This document shows, piece after piece, positions 12,901-24,900 of a DNA stretch of 64,000 nucleotides. Every line of letters begins with the position of its first letter. Within the stretch, counting starts at the first letter, position 1. Origin of the DNA: Chelonoidis abingdonii. Its lineage: Eukaryota > Chordata > Testudines > Testudinidae. The translations under genes were made by a program, and so were the position numbers. Location of the stretch: NCBI RefSeq assembly GCF_003597395.2, contig NC_133790.1, positions 22,289,854 through 22,353,853 of the forward strand, in the 5' to 3' direction. The notes beneath the pieces are model-generated. The model saw nothing but the letters and a program-made list of their open reading frames with translations. It was not told the origin of the DNA and searched no databases.

Positions 12901-15900
12901 CTGCCCATAAGCTCAGGGCTCACTGATCACCATATTTGGGGTCAGGAAGGAAATTTTCGCCCTGGATCAGACTGCAGAAGACCCGGAGGGGTTTTGTCAT
13001 CCTCCTGCAGCATGGGAACTTGGGTCACTTTCAGTGAAACTAATGTAAGTGTGGACTCTCCATTAACTTGAAGTCTTTACAGAATTATGATTTGAGGACT
13101 TTCAGTAAGTCAGCCAGAGGTTATGGGTCGATTACAGGAATGAGTGGTGGAGGTCCCTGTGGCCTGTGATGTGCAGGACCAGACCAGATGATCATATGGT
13201 CTTTTTTTGCCTGTAAAGTCTATGAACATCTATTCTCTAAACACACAACACCCTGAGGTACAGAGAGTTTGTGGATTCCCATGAACAGTTTGAATCTTCA
13301 CACTAGATTGAGCTGAACATTCATGGAAGGAAACACTATACCACCTGACACACTCATCAACCATCGACATGAAACACACGTGGCTAGGTGCGGCTCGGGA
13401 AATGCAATTCCAATACCCAGATTCCCTCTCACCCTGAGATATTACAAAGCTCTTACCAGCAGAATGGTGCCGGTTGAATGTTTCCTGCCAGCTTGTGCTT
13501 TCAGGTCTCTTCCAGCACAGTACCACATCTGTCATCAAGTTAAAAATATCTTTATAGACACACACAACACATCCCCTTCTTCAGGCACAGGGCACTGAAA
13601 TTCTCAGTCCACAATTGCTTTAGCATGGGGTTTTCCTGCATAGTATGCACACAGAGACATTTTTGGTTGCAGCAAAGCTGTTAGAGGCCCTTCACTGGTT
13701 TAAAAAAAGACGCATCCTTTTTGTCTACTGTCAACAATTCCCTGCTGCCATATCTAGTCCGCTACAGGTTTTTACTTAATGTGTTCAATGCTAGTACCTT
13801 TGCTCCCTTCAATGCCCATTCACTATGGACTAGACCTGCACACGTCTAATGACAAGTTGCTTCTCAGCCAACCAGCCTTACCCAAATGCTGCTTCTTGCA
13901 TTAGTGCTCATCCCTTCGTCAATCTGCAGGAGTAATCTTGAAACTGGCACTACTATGGCAGCAATACAACAAAGGAACAATCGCTTCCAGTGTGTGGAAG
14001 ACATCCCGTAAGGTAATCTGCGCTAGTTCACGACAATGCACTCCCAACGTCCTGGTGGATTGTGCATGCTTCTCCTGTGCTCCCAAGGCCCGTCGCCAGC
14101 CACAGAAACAGTATTTGGAGCACAGAGACTTGGTGATGTGCTGAGCCAGCTCTAGAACAAACAGACACAAATTACCATACATTTGTGTCAGGACATAGGC
14201 AATGACTGCAATCTAGCTCTCAAGTGACAGAATCTACTAGTACTAGCAGGGTGAATGGGAAGTTTACCACCTACCTATTAGTCTGGTTGTACAGGAAACA
14301 CATTGTTTCTTCCTTCGAGTGGATGCTCATATCCATCCAGTTAGGTGTGTGCGCGCCGCTGCACAGCCATCGAGAAACTTTTTATCCTACACACTCAGCA
14401 GGTCGCTGGGCGCCCCCCGGGTGGCGCCACCAGGCGGCCGCATAAATACCCCATGCCGACCCGGCACCCTTCGTTCTTCTTACCACCGCATGTCGTCGTT
14501 GGAACAGTGAGTGCAGTTTACTTGACCTCGCGCATTTCCCTAGCTAATCGCTGCGTTTTTTTTGTTCTTTCGTTACTTAATAGTTATTGGTTTTACATAG
14601 TTAATTAGTTTTAATTTCAGTTTTAAAGTTATCAGTTGTTAGTGATTGTTAGTAATAGTTTTTCGCGGGTCTGGGGCTCTCCCTACCCGCCGCCGTAACC
14701 ACGTAGCCATGCCTGGCTCGCCGGGCTTTAAGCATGTTCGGGGCTGCATACGCCAAATGCCGGACAGGAGAATCCCCCACAACTCTGTCTTTAAGTCTGG
14801 GGAATCGCACTTGTCTTCTAAGTGCCCCCATTCAAGGCATTTAAGCCGGCGCACGAAGAAAGGAGCGGGACCTAGACCCGGCAGCTCCTTATGGAAGCAG
14901 CATTAGCACCCTCGCCGGCACCGAGTACTAGCCAGCAGTGAGACGCCGCCCCATCGGCACCGAGTTACGGTCCAGCACCGAGAAGGCTCCCTCGGCATCG
15001 GGGTGCAGCCCGACGCCGAAGGAAGCCCCAACGCCACTACTCGCTCCGAGGTCGAAGCTCGGGGCTAAAGCCGGACCGGCTCCTCTATGCCGCGCACCGC
15101 AAGCAGAGACTGCACCAAGGCAGACGCCCGGCACCGGCACCGGTTGCGGCGCCGCCTAACCGGCCCCATTTGACTTACACAGCCCCACGAGGCCGTCGAA
15201 TCCGTGCGCCGTGGAAGCTCCCGGCACGGCCGTGGGTCCAAGCTAAACTTGCCTTCGACGCGGAGACTTTTTCAGCGGCAAGAGACCTCATTGGCCCTGT
15301 GGACCGGCCACCGCCCGTGCCCTTTCGGCACCGCCAGTTACCGTGCGACTCTCTCCAGAGGCAAGCCGCCTTACCACAGCGCCCTCTATCAAACTGCTCC
15401 GGAGAGGGCCGCACGTCGAGGTCCGCTCCCGTCGCCGGCTCCACATCTCGGCGTCGCTCCGCTCGCGAGCCACAGCTCGCATCAGCGGCACACCCGCCCA
15501 CCTCGGCACCGCTCCGCCATCGCGGCACGCTCACCACAACGCCCGCGCCCGTCCTCGCTCCCCATCTACCGCGCTATTCGCAGGCACCAGTCGAGCCTGC
15601 GGCACGCTACAGGGACCGGTCATTCACGGAGCCGATCTCGCGCATAGCGAAGGGCTAAGGTCCCGGTCGACCTCGCCCGCACAGAGCTGTCGCAGTCCGT
15701 CGGTGCTCGCGGTATCGAACCCGTAACGCCGGACCGGTCCCTCCAAGACCCAGAGCTGCTCGATCTATTGGCACTATCGGGGCCACGTTTGCGGCTCTGC
15801 CGTGGCCGGCCTGTCAGGGAGTCGGCCTCTCTCGCAGGCCAGTAGTTACTATAGCCAGGGACAAGATACTGACATGGCCACGGGAACTGTTCAAAGATGC

Positions 15901-18900
15901 ACGCCAAACACGATGCAGGACAGCAGCAATGGCCCTTCTGACCCGGCGCGGTCTGGGCATACCATCAAGCCCAGAAGTGCTCCCTGGTCCCTGGCCCCTA
16001 CACTTGTTTCGGAACGCAGGGCGCCGGAAGCCAACCATATCCGCCCCTCCGCAGAGTCAGAGGACCCATGTTCATCCATCCTCTCTATATCTCTGTGATC
16101 TATCTCTAATGCAGGAACGGCCCACAGGACCACAGTGCCATTCAGGACCCACGTTGTTCCGTATATCCTCCTCACTCTTCCCCGATGAGGCCGTGCAGGG
16201 TCCTCTTCTTCGGGGCCGCCGCCAATAGATCGAGAGCCCACCAGGACCCTCCCAGGTACTGTCTCAACATAAACCTCCCGTGAGAAAGTGCCGGAGGTGG
16301 AAACGACCCGGTGGTCAGCATCCTTAGCCGGCTGACAAACCCGCGACACGTGTGGCCCCTGGCCATTTAATCAAGGACCAATCCAGTGCTGCCTACTGGA
16401 TACCGCTGTGGTCAGAACTCCAGCCTCGATTCCGCAATGGCTAAAGGGGTGGAGGAGGGGTAGCAGTGGTACCTCCCCAGGGGTACGAACACTTGTACGT
16501 CACATGCCTCCCTCCTCTTTAGGTCCGTACAATCTGTCAATGCAGGGAGGCTGCCACGGCCAACAGGCACCTGCTCCGAATCCAAGGAGGTCTAGACAGA
16601 TGGACCTGCTAGGTCCGTAAGTGTACTCGGCGGTGCTGTGCAGCCGAGTGGCCAATCCAGCAGGTCTGTTGAGCCCCTACACTTTAACACCTGACGGAGG
16701 TTGGCCGCTTAACTGAGTTGCTGCCCCCCGACTCGCGCCAGGAGTTCACAGCTTTTGTGGAGGAAGGCAAAAAGGTTGGCAGGACTTCCCTCCAGCTCCC
16801 TGACGCGGCCGATTGGCCTGCCCGGATCTGTAGCCCAGTAATCACAAATGAGGAATCTCCGGCTCGCAGGCCTCCACCTGCCACCGGGAACTATGCAGTA
16901 GCATCCTACAAGACTTACCCTTGAGGCCGGGTTGTTCTCGACAAACACGGGAACTCGGCTGCAAGCCTAAAAGACAACAGGTGATCATGAGGTCCCCTCA
17001 GGATGCACACAGCCCGTGACCCCAACGTAGGCCCCTTTTAGGCCCAACCTCCGCCGCCCATACTTTCCGCCTCGAAACGCAGGACTTCACACAGAAGGCG
17101 AGGCCGGGGTGGGCGAAGCGCGCCAGGTTAGCTGGGCCCAACCACGCGGGGCAGTCTCAAGGTCCCTCTAGGCCCCACCCGGGCCCAAGGGCAAGTTTTG
17201 AAGGTACGCGCTGGGGACGCCTACCAACTCAGTCACGATCCTTCCTCCCCTTTTTCCAACGCGCCTCTCCTACTTCCCTTCCGGGGGGGGGGAGCGGGGG
17301 GGGGCGGCGTGGCACATCTTACTTCTGACCAGTGGTGCAGCACGTGGAAGCAAGAATACCACCTCCAGTTTGCTTCATCCCCGCCTTCCACCCCCTTCCC
17401 GGTACCTCTTCAGGGACCCCTCTCACGAGCAAATCCTCTGGCACGAGGTGCAATTCTCCTCCTGCAGGAGCCATAGAGGAAGTCCGCATGCCTGAAGAGG
17501 GGGAAGGGATTTTACTCCAGCTATTTCCCTCATATCCAAGTCCAAAGGGAGGTCTGCGACCTATTCTCGACTTGCGGGGGACTCAACAAGTGCTAGGTCA
17601 AGTTGAAGTTCCGCCATGGTCTCCCTGGGAATTTTATCCGTCCTTTTGGATCCTGGAACTGTTACGTCCGCCCTCTTGACATGAAGGACGCGTACTTCCA
17701 CATAGCGATCTCCCCCCGCAACAGGAAGTACCTTCGGGTTCACAATCAACACACCATTTCAATTGCTGTCCTCTAGCCCTTTGGCCTGTCTACGGGCCCA
17801 AAGGGTCTTTAAAAAATTGCATGGCAGTCCGTCGCCGCACACCTTGCAGGCAACGATACATGTCTACCTGTACTGGAGACTGGCTCATCAAGGGCCGCCT
17901 CGGCAAGGCCCAAGTACGGTACATCAACAATTCCGTGATCACAGACCTCTTCAGCCGCTTGGGCCTCCTACTCAAGCGGAGAAGCGTCCACTCTTCATTC
18001 CAACATCAGAGACTGGACTTCACAAGGAGCGACCCTTGACTCCTCCCTTCGCACAGAGCCTACTTACCGCAAGCACGCTTCCTTGTCTGATTCACTTCAC
18101 TTCATACGGCGCTTGCAAGCCGCTCATACTAACCTCAGCTCAGCACTGCTCGCCTTCTGGGACATATACTTGCATGCACTTATGTCCCCAAGTACCCAGG
18201 CTCCGCATCCGGCCTTTCAAGACGTGGCTCAACACCGGTCTTCCACCCGCGCAGAGGACTTCCATGGACGTGCTACTCACGACCTTCAGGTCCCCTATGC
18301 TCCTCGACTGGTGGTTTTGGACCGTCTCTGTTTGTGCGGGAATGCCATTTCATCCGCACAGCAACCGTCACTAATCCCTTACGACGGACCGTCGTCATCC
18401 TCGCTTGGGGAGCCCATCTAGGTCGGCTTGCAGAACCAGGGCCGTTGGTCGCCGACAAGCTCGACTCCAATATCATAATGTCCGAGAGCTGAGAGCTGTT
18501 CGTCTAAGCCTGCCAGACATTCCACCACAGCAACCTTCGTGGCCGTTGTGTCTCGCTTTAACGGACAACACAACGGCCATGCGTACTACAGCAACAAGGC
18601 AGGGAGGGAACCCGCTCGTCCCCCTGTGTCTTGAGGCTATTCAATACTGTGGGCCTTCTGCAGTACCCTCCAGGTGACAATCCTGGTGCATCCTCCTCCC
18701 AGGAGTCCGGAACACCCTGGCAGAATCGGCTGAGCAGGTCCTTCCCTCCTGCCACGAGTGGTCGATCCTGCCGGAACATCATTTACTGCTGTCTTCCAGA
18801 GGTGGGGGTTTCCCCTCGTGATCTTCGACTCCCACTCAACAGAAAGTGCCAGGATTCTGCTCATTCCAGGCCTCCCCCAGGCTCGCTGACGGATGCGTCC

Positions 18901-21900
18901 TCCTGCCCTGGAACCACCACCTGCTTTATGCCTTCCCTCCGTTCTCTGTGCAGCAGGGTCCTGCTCAAGCTCCGGCAGGGACAGTGACATCTTATTCTTG
19001 AACGCGCCTGCGTGGCCCAGGCAACCCTGGTACACCAACGCTCCGGATCTGTCGGTAAGCCGCTCCGATTCCCGCTCCCCTAGTGTCCGCAGACTGATCA
19101 CACAGGACCCACAGGAGACTTTGTCACCAGACTGCGATCACCTCCACTCACTGGCGTGGCTCCTGCCATGGCGAATGCTGACGAATTTGCGCTGTTCCAA
19201 ATTCGGTGCAGGCGCATCCTCCTTAGTAGCAGGAAGCCTTACCACCCGCCGGACATATGTGGCCAAATGGACGCGCTTCACTGGCCTGGTGCACATGCGC
19301 ACGATGCTTCCTCCTTACAGGCGTCAATTCCGCAACATCTTTGACTACCCCTTCTGGCACCTTAAGCAGGAGAGCCGGTGACTTCTCCCTTAAGGTGCAC
19401 ACCCGGCAGCGATATCCACCTCCATCCGGAGAGGGCGGTACTCGGTGTTTTCTCTCACCCAGACTCTCGCTTCATGAGGGCCTGGACGTAACTTATCCCC
19501 CTAAGACCCCCCGCTCGTCACCCAGACCCCTCCTGGGACTTGGAACTTGATCCTAAACAGACTTAATGTTACCCCCCCTTTGAGCGCTTTTGGCGACTTG
19601 TTTTGCTTCTCTACCTTTCGTGGAAGACGGTGTTTTGTGGCGATCACCTCAGCATCCGCAGGGTCTCGGAGATCAGAGCCTCACTGTAGACCACCCTCCG
19701 TACAACTGTCTTCCTAAAACAAGGGTACAACTGCGACCGTCATCGGCATGCCCTACCAAGGTGGTGTCTGCCTCCATACTAGCACAGGACATCTTTCTCC
19801 CCGGTTTTCTCCTCGAAGCCTCATGCTTCCCCCGTGGGAACAGAAGCTAACACACCAATGGATGCGCGCAGAGCGCTAAGCTTTCACGACGTGGAATGGA
19901 CCAAGCCCTTCCCAGAAAGTCTCCCAGCAGCTGGGCTCCTTGTGGCAGTGGGGCGGATGAAAGGTCTACAGCTCCTCCCAGAAGATTTCCTCTTGGTTCA
20001 CGGCCTGTATTCGCAACCGTGCTAGCTACGCGCTAGCTCATGTTCCCCTGGAACGCTTTACAGCGCATTCCACCAGGGCGCAAAGCTTCCTCAGCGGCCT
20101 TTACCTGGCGCACAGGTGCCCATCCAAGAGATTTGCTGTGCTGCGACATGGTCAGCGGGTTCCAATACTTTCGCCTCACACTATGCGTTGGTACCAGTCT
20201 CGAGAATGACGCAGCCTTTGAGTGGGCGGTACTTCAGGCTGCCACGTCCCACTCCGACCCCTCCGCCTAGGTAAGGCTTGGGAATCACCTAAGCTGGAAG
20301 GATATGAAGCAATCACTCGAAGAAGAAAACAAGGTTACCACGCTTTGTAACTGTTGTTCTTCGAGAATGTGTTGCTCATATGCCATTCCACAACCCACCT
20401 CCTTCCCCCACTGTCCCGGAGTAGCCGGCAACAAGGAACTAAGGGGGCCGGTCGGCTGGGGTATTATGTGGCGCCATGGTGGCGCCACTCCAGGGGGCGC
20501 CCAGCCCACACCCACTGAAGTGTTGCTAGGGTAAAAGTTTCTCCGATCGGCTGTGCACGCGGCGCGCACACACCTAACTGGAATGGATATGAGCAACACA
20601 TCCAGACACAGTTACAAAAGGTGAGTAACCTTGTTTCTGGTTATTCAGGAACCCTTGGCGGAGAACTGATACTCAGCTCTGGNNNNNNNNNNNNNNNNNN
20701 NNNNNNNAAATTGGCTTCATACTTCTTCCTGTCAGGTACTCCAATCAGAGTACACATTACAATGTGTAAGCTTTGGTCAATACAGCAATTTCCTTTCTAA
20801 GACCATATCCATCCTCTTATCCATCCATCCATGCACAATAAGGCAACAACATTCTGAATGCGTCAGTACACAAACCACACAATCCTTGCTAGCCCACGTC
20901 ATAGCTCTTCAGCTGCTGAACCACCAAACAGAAGCATCAAAGCGTCTCCTAAAAAAGGAAAATATATCAACTTCTCCTATCTGTGGCAATGAGTTGTTTA
21001 GATAGTGAAGCCCTATTCTGTCCCAGCTCTCCATTCAAATATAGTATCTATCTATAAAACGTGGAATAAGGATAAGTCAGTGAACTATAGACCAGCCATC
21101 TTAACTTCAATACTCAGAATGATAATGGAGCAAATAATCAAACAATCAAATTGTAAGCTCCTAGAAGAAAATAAGGTAATAAGTACCAGTCAACCTGGAT
21201 TTGTCAAGAACAAAATCACCAAGCTACTATCCTTCTTTGACAGAAAACAAGCTTTGTGGATAGTGGGGAAGCAGTAGATGTCATATATTTTTACTTTAGT
21301 AAGGCTTTTGATCCTGTCTCACATGACCTCTTCATAAACAAACTAGGGAAATATAGGCTAGATGAATCTACTACAAGGTGGGTGGACAACTGGCTCATAA
21401 ACCATACTCAGAGAGTAGTTATCAATGGTTCACAATTGAGCTGGAAGGGCATATTGAGCGGGGTCCTGAAGGGATCTGTCATGGGTCTGGTTCCATTCAA
21501 GTATCTTCATAAATGATTTGGATTATGGCACAGAGAATACACTTGTAAAGTTTGCAGACGATACCAAGCTGGTAGGGTTGCAAGCATGTTGGAGGACAGG
21601 ATTAAAATTCAAAATGATCTTAAATTTGAGAAATGGTCTGAATTAAATAGAATGAAATTCAAATAAGGACAAATGCAAATTGCCCACTTACTGAGGAATA
21701 ATTGTACAAATACAAAATGGGAAATGACTGCCTAGGAAAGAGAACTACAGAAAAGGATTTGGGGGTGATCTCACAAACTAAATATGGGTCAACAATGTAA
21801 TACTGTTTCAAAAAAAGTTAACATCATTCTGGGATGTCCAGCAGGACTGTTGCAAGCAAGACACAAGTAGTAATTCTTCTACTCTATTCAACACTGGTAA

Positions 21901-24900
21901 GGCCTTAGCTAGAGTACTGTGTCTAGTTCTGGGTACCACAATTCAGGAAAGATGTGGACAAACTGGAGAAAGTCCAGAGGAGAGCAACAAATGATTAAAG
22001 GCTAGAAAACAATCCCTATGAGGAAAGATTGAAAAAAATGGACTTGTTTAGTCTGGGAAGAGAAGACTTGGCAGGGGACACGATAACAGTCTTTGAGTAC
22101 ATAAAAGGTTGTTACAAGAAGGAGGGTGATAAACTGTTCTCCTTAACCATCGAGGACCGGAAAAGAAGTAATGGGTTTAAACTGCAGCAAGGAAGATTTA
22201 GGTTAGACATTAGGAAAAACTTCCTAACTGTAAGGTTAAGCATTGAAACAAATTACCTAGGGATGTTGTGGAATCTCTGTCATTGGAGGTTTTTACAAAC
22301 AGGTTAGACAAACACTTGTCAGGGCTGGTCTAGACAATATTTAGTCCTGCTTCAGTGCAGAAGACTGGACTAGGTAACCTATCAAGGTCATTTCTAGTCC
22401 TATATTTCTATTATTCTCACTCACTGTCCTGATGCTTCTTTTCTCTTTGAAGCTGCAGGTGCCTGAGCCAGGCCTTCATGCATCTCTTCAGCTCCCAGTG
22501 CTGATGATGATTCATAGCCCAGGCCTCTTTCTGCTTGTCATGCTGGATGTGCAAATACAGCTCCATCCACTGTAGCCAGGCCTGACAATAAAAATTAGAA
22601 AAAATGAGGAGGGTCAGCCAAGAATAAGCAGGGGAGAGCAAGGAAACGTTGAGGGAATGGGCAAGACCAGAGGAAGGGGAAAAGGAAGCACAAAGGCAAT
22701 GGAGAGGGAGAGCATATCAAATAGAGACCAGGAGACAGAAATAAAGGAGCTATGGGGAATGAGGTTTAGTAATCATTTATGTTCAATTCTGCTGGTCATT
22801 TCCAATCTATTTAGGCCCAGACTTTCATTAATCTCCTTCTCCCCGCTCCCCCTCATTCCCACCCTGGCTTTCCCTACATGTACAATCAAACTCCTCTCAC
22901 CTTGTCAACAGCACTGAGCTCTTTCTATACCAAAAGCATAGTGCAGCGTCGAAGGTGAGAGGGAACAGGGAAATCCAGGGTCAGTCTTACAACAGCCTGA
23001 GAAATCTGAAGTTACACTACCATTTCTTCCTTTTAAAGGGCAAAATGCTACTTTCTGGGAATTAATAATGGGCTCCCAAGTACAATCTTCTCATTTAAAG
23101 GAGATGAAGGAGGCTGGTATCTAAAGTCATGGGACCAGTCTCCCTGGCAAAGTGCTGATCCCATGCAGGGCTGCCATCTGTCAGTCACGCTAGAAGCAAA
23201 GACCACATCCTAGTGGGAAGAGAGTAAGTGCCTTGTTCTAAATCCATGACAGCAACCGCCACCCTTCCAGGGAAAGGCGGAACAATTCCAGGGCACAGGA
23301 AATAAAATATATCGTCTTGACAAATTATTTTCACTTTGGATTTCACAAAAGATTAACTGTCCATTGTACAGTGAGTGTCCTACAGTCGCTTCGCGTCTGC
23401 TGGGTAGTGAGCGTAAATGACCCAGTGCAGAAGATAAGATGATTGACTCCTTTTGGCCATGTGTTTGAAACATACTAATAAAAACCATTTTCCTCCACCT
23501 CTTATTTATCTATTTGTTTTAAAGTGGGGAGCTCTTTGGGGCAGAGACCACGTCTTGTCTTTTTAATGACTCTATAAAGCATCTGCTATCTTCCTGGGCA
23601 TGGTGTAAAGAATCATAATAATTCCCTCTGCCCACGCAGCTCCTTAGAATTACACTGAAATCTAGAAAAGCCTGGATGTTCCTTTTATACCTGCATTGTA
23701 GAGAAGAAGGGTGTTTGAGGATCCCATGTGGAGAGAACCCGGGGATGGTTCTATTTTGCTTGCGCTGCTGAGAAGCAGTTCACAGGTAAGATCTTGCCTG
23801 AGGAACTCACACCTGCATGCACATCTGGAGGGGTAAGGCCAAACCTATACCAAGCATCACCCACTCTGTAAACATCCTTTCATTAGAGGTACCTCAGTGT
23901 ACAAAGGGATTACTGAGGGTGGAGAATTCTTTATTCATTTGCTAGCTATTACTCACAGCCATGTGTGATCTCAGGTATGAAGTGTTGGGGTCTGAAAGAC
24001 TTACCCGAAACTGCAGGCTCTGGGCCCAGTGCTGCAGAGCCAGAGTATTCATCTCACGGCCAGTATGATTCTGGCGCAGTCGTCTTGTCCACACTCTCCA
24101 TGACACGCTGCCAAAAGCATTTAAGACATTAATTCTGCACTCTGGGGTGAGGAACAAACCTCCTATCATCAGGAAAGGCAGGGCTCTACATACACATGCT
24201 ACTGGTGCACTGCCTTCTAGATGGAGTCATGTGATCCTCTGAGGGGTAGGGGAGAAGGCAGTTGAGACAAAATCATCACTATGAACCAGGAAGATTCAGT
24301 GTGGGAGCAGACCATGAGATAGAGAAGGGTGTTTGTGGTTTCTCACCGCAGAGTGCTTGTTTCCCTGAACGCCAATGCCTCGGATCCCATCCTATGCTTG
24401 GTTCTGCGAACATCAATGTAGATCAGCCAATGCTGCCATGTCCAGCGCAGTTTCTGCTTCTCCGCTGTGCACAGCGATGGTCATAACATTTTTTTAAAAT
24501 GACATACAAGGATTTGGTATTTTTAAAATCATTATCAGCCTTACATTGTCACCTATTGGGAAAGGCTAAAACTGCAGCCATTCCAAGAGCTGGGGTGAGA
24601 GAGAGAGAGGGGGCACAGATAAGCCTTGCCTGCACAAGGAAATTGTCCAGAATAGCTACTCCTCAATAGCTCCCTGCATGTACACTCTTATTCTGGAACA
24701 AGCGTGTCCACATGAAGACTTACTGCAAAATAGCTATTGCACTTTAAATTTATACACTACTTAATTCCAGAATAATTTACGTAGACAAGCCCCTTAGAGG
24801 CTGGTAGAGCAATGGAGATGGGTTTAAGATAAAATCTGAAATATCAATAACTTCACATAACCCACAAGGTATAAAACAAAACACGGTTTAATGACTTTGT

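Larger units (their letters stand above)
10356..14302. repeat. Error-rich second copy of 4,788-8,732
   Basis: The order and content of the first copy are reproduced, with single-base insertions and deletions every few tens of bases and few clean substitutions, many in homopolymers. That pattern is typical of unpolished single-molecule reads rather than evolutionary divergence. The left junction is an abrupt jump from DIRS gag sequence into intron sequence. On the right it runs into a DIRS element at exactly the same base as the first copy. Confidence 0.9.
14303..20630 (+). mobile_element. Complete-length DIRS-type tyrosine-recombinase retroelement
   Basis: DIRS elements copy through RNA, form a circle, and integrate with a tyrosine recombinase instead of a DDE integrase. 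The order here is left terminal repeat, gag-like region (ATG about 14,709), reverse transcriptase (about 17.5-18.1 kb), RNase H (about 18.3-18.6 kb), a linker that may hold the DIRS methyltransferase-like region (about 18.65-19.1 kb), recombinase (about 19.3-20.27 kb), internal complementary region (20,283-20,395) and an inverted right terminal repeat. Length is about 6.3 kb, usual for the group. All frames are broken, but the breaks are single-base indels of the same style as in the adjoining SFI1 duplicate, so they may be read errors rather than decay. The element sits in an SFI1 intron, antisense to the gene. Confidence 0.88.

Noticed and set aside
10356..14302. True tandem duplication of SFI1 exons as the leading explanation
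   Set aside because: The error style, the identical DIRS junction in both copies and the nearby 25-N gap favour an assembly artefact. It is kept only as the alternative to be tested.
15170..15658. Long overlapping frames (162, 147, 127 and 120 codons)
   Set aside because: They are frame fragments of the DIRS gag region, in sequence with indel errors and high GC. None is an independent gene.
17281..17315. G-run tract as a possible regulatory quadruplex
   Set aside because: It lies in the error-rich DIRS copy where homopolymer lengths are unreliable.
21005..22307. RT-like and other frames
   Set aside because: They are decayed CR1 LINE, with frame changes and truncated 5' end, not a host gene.
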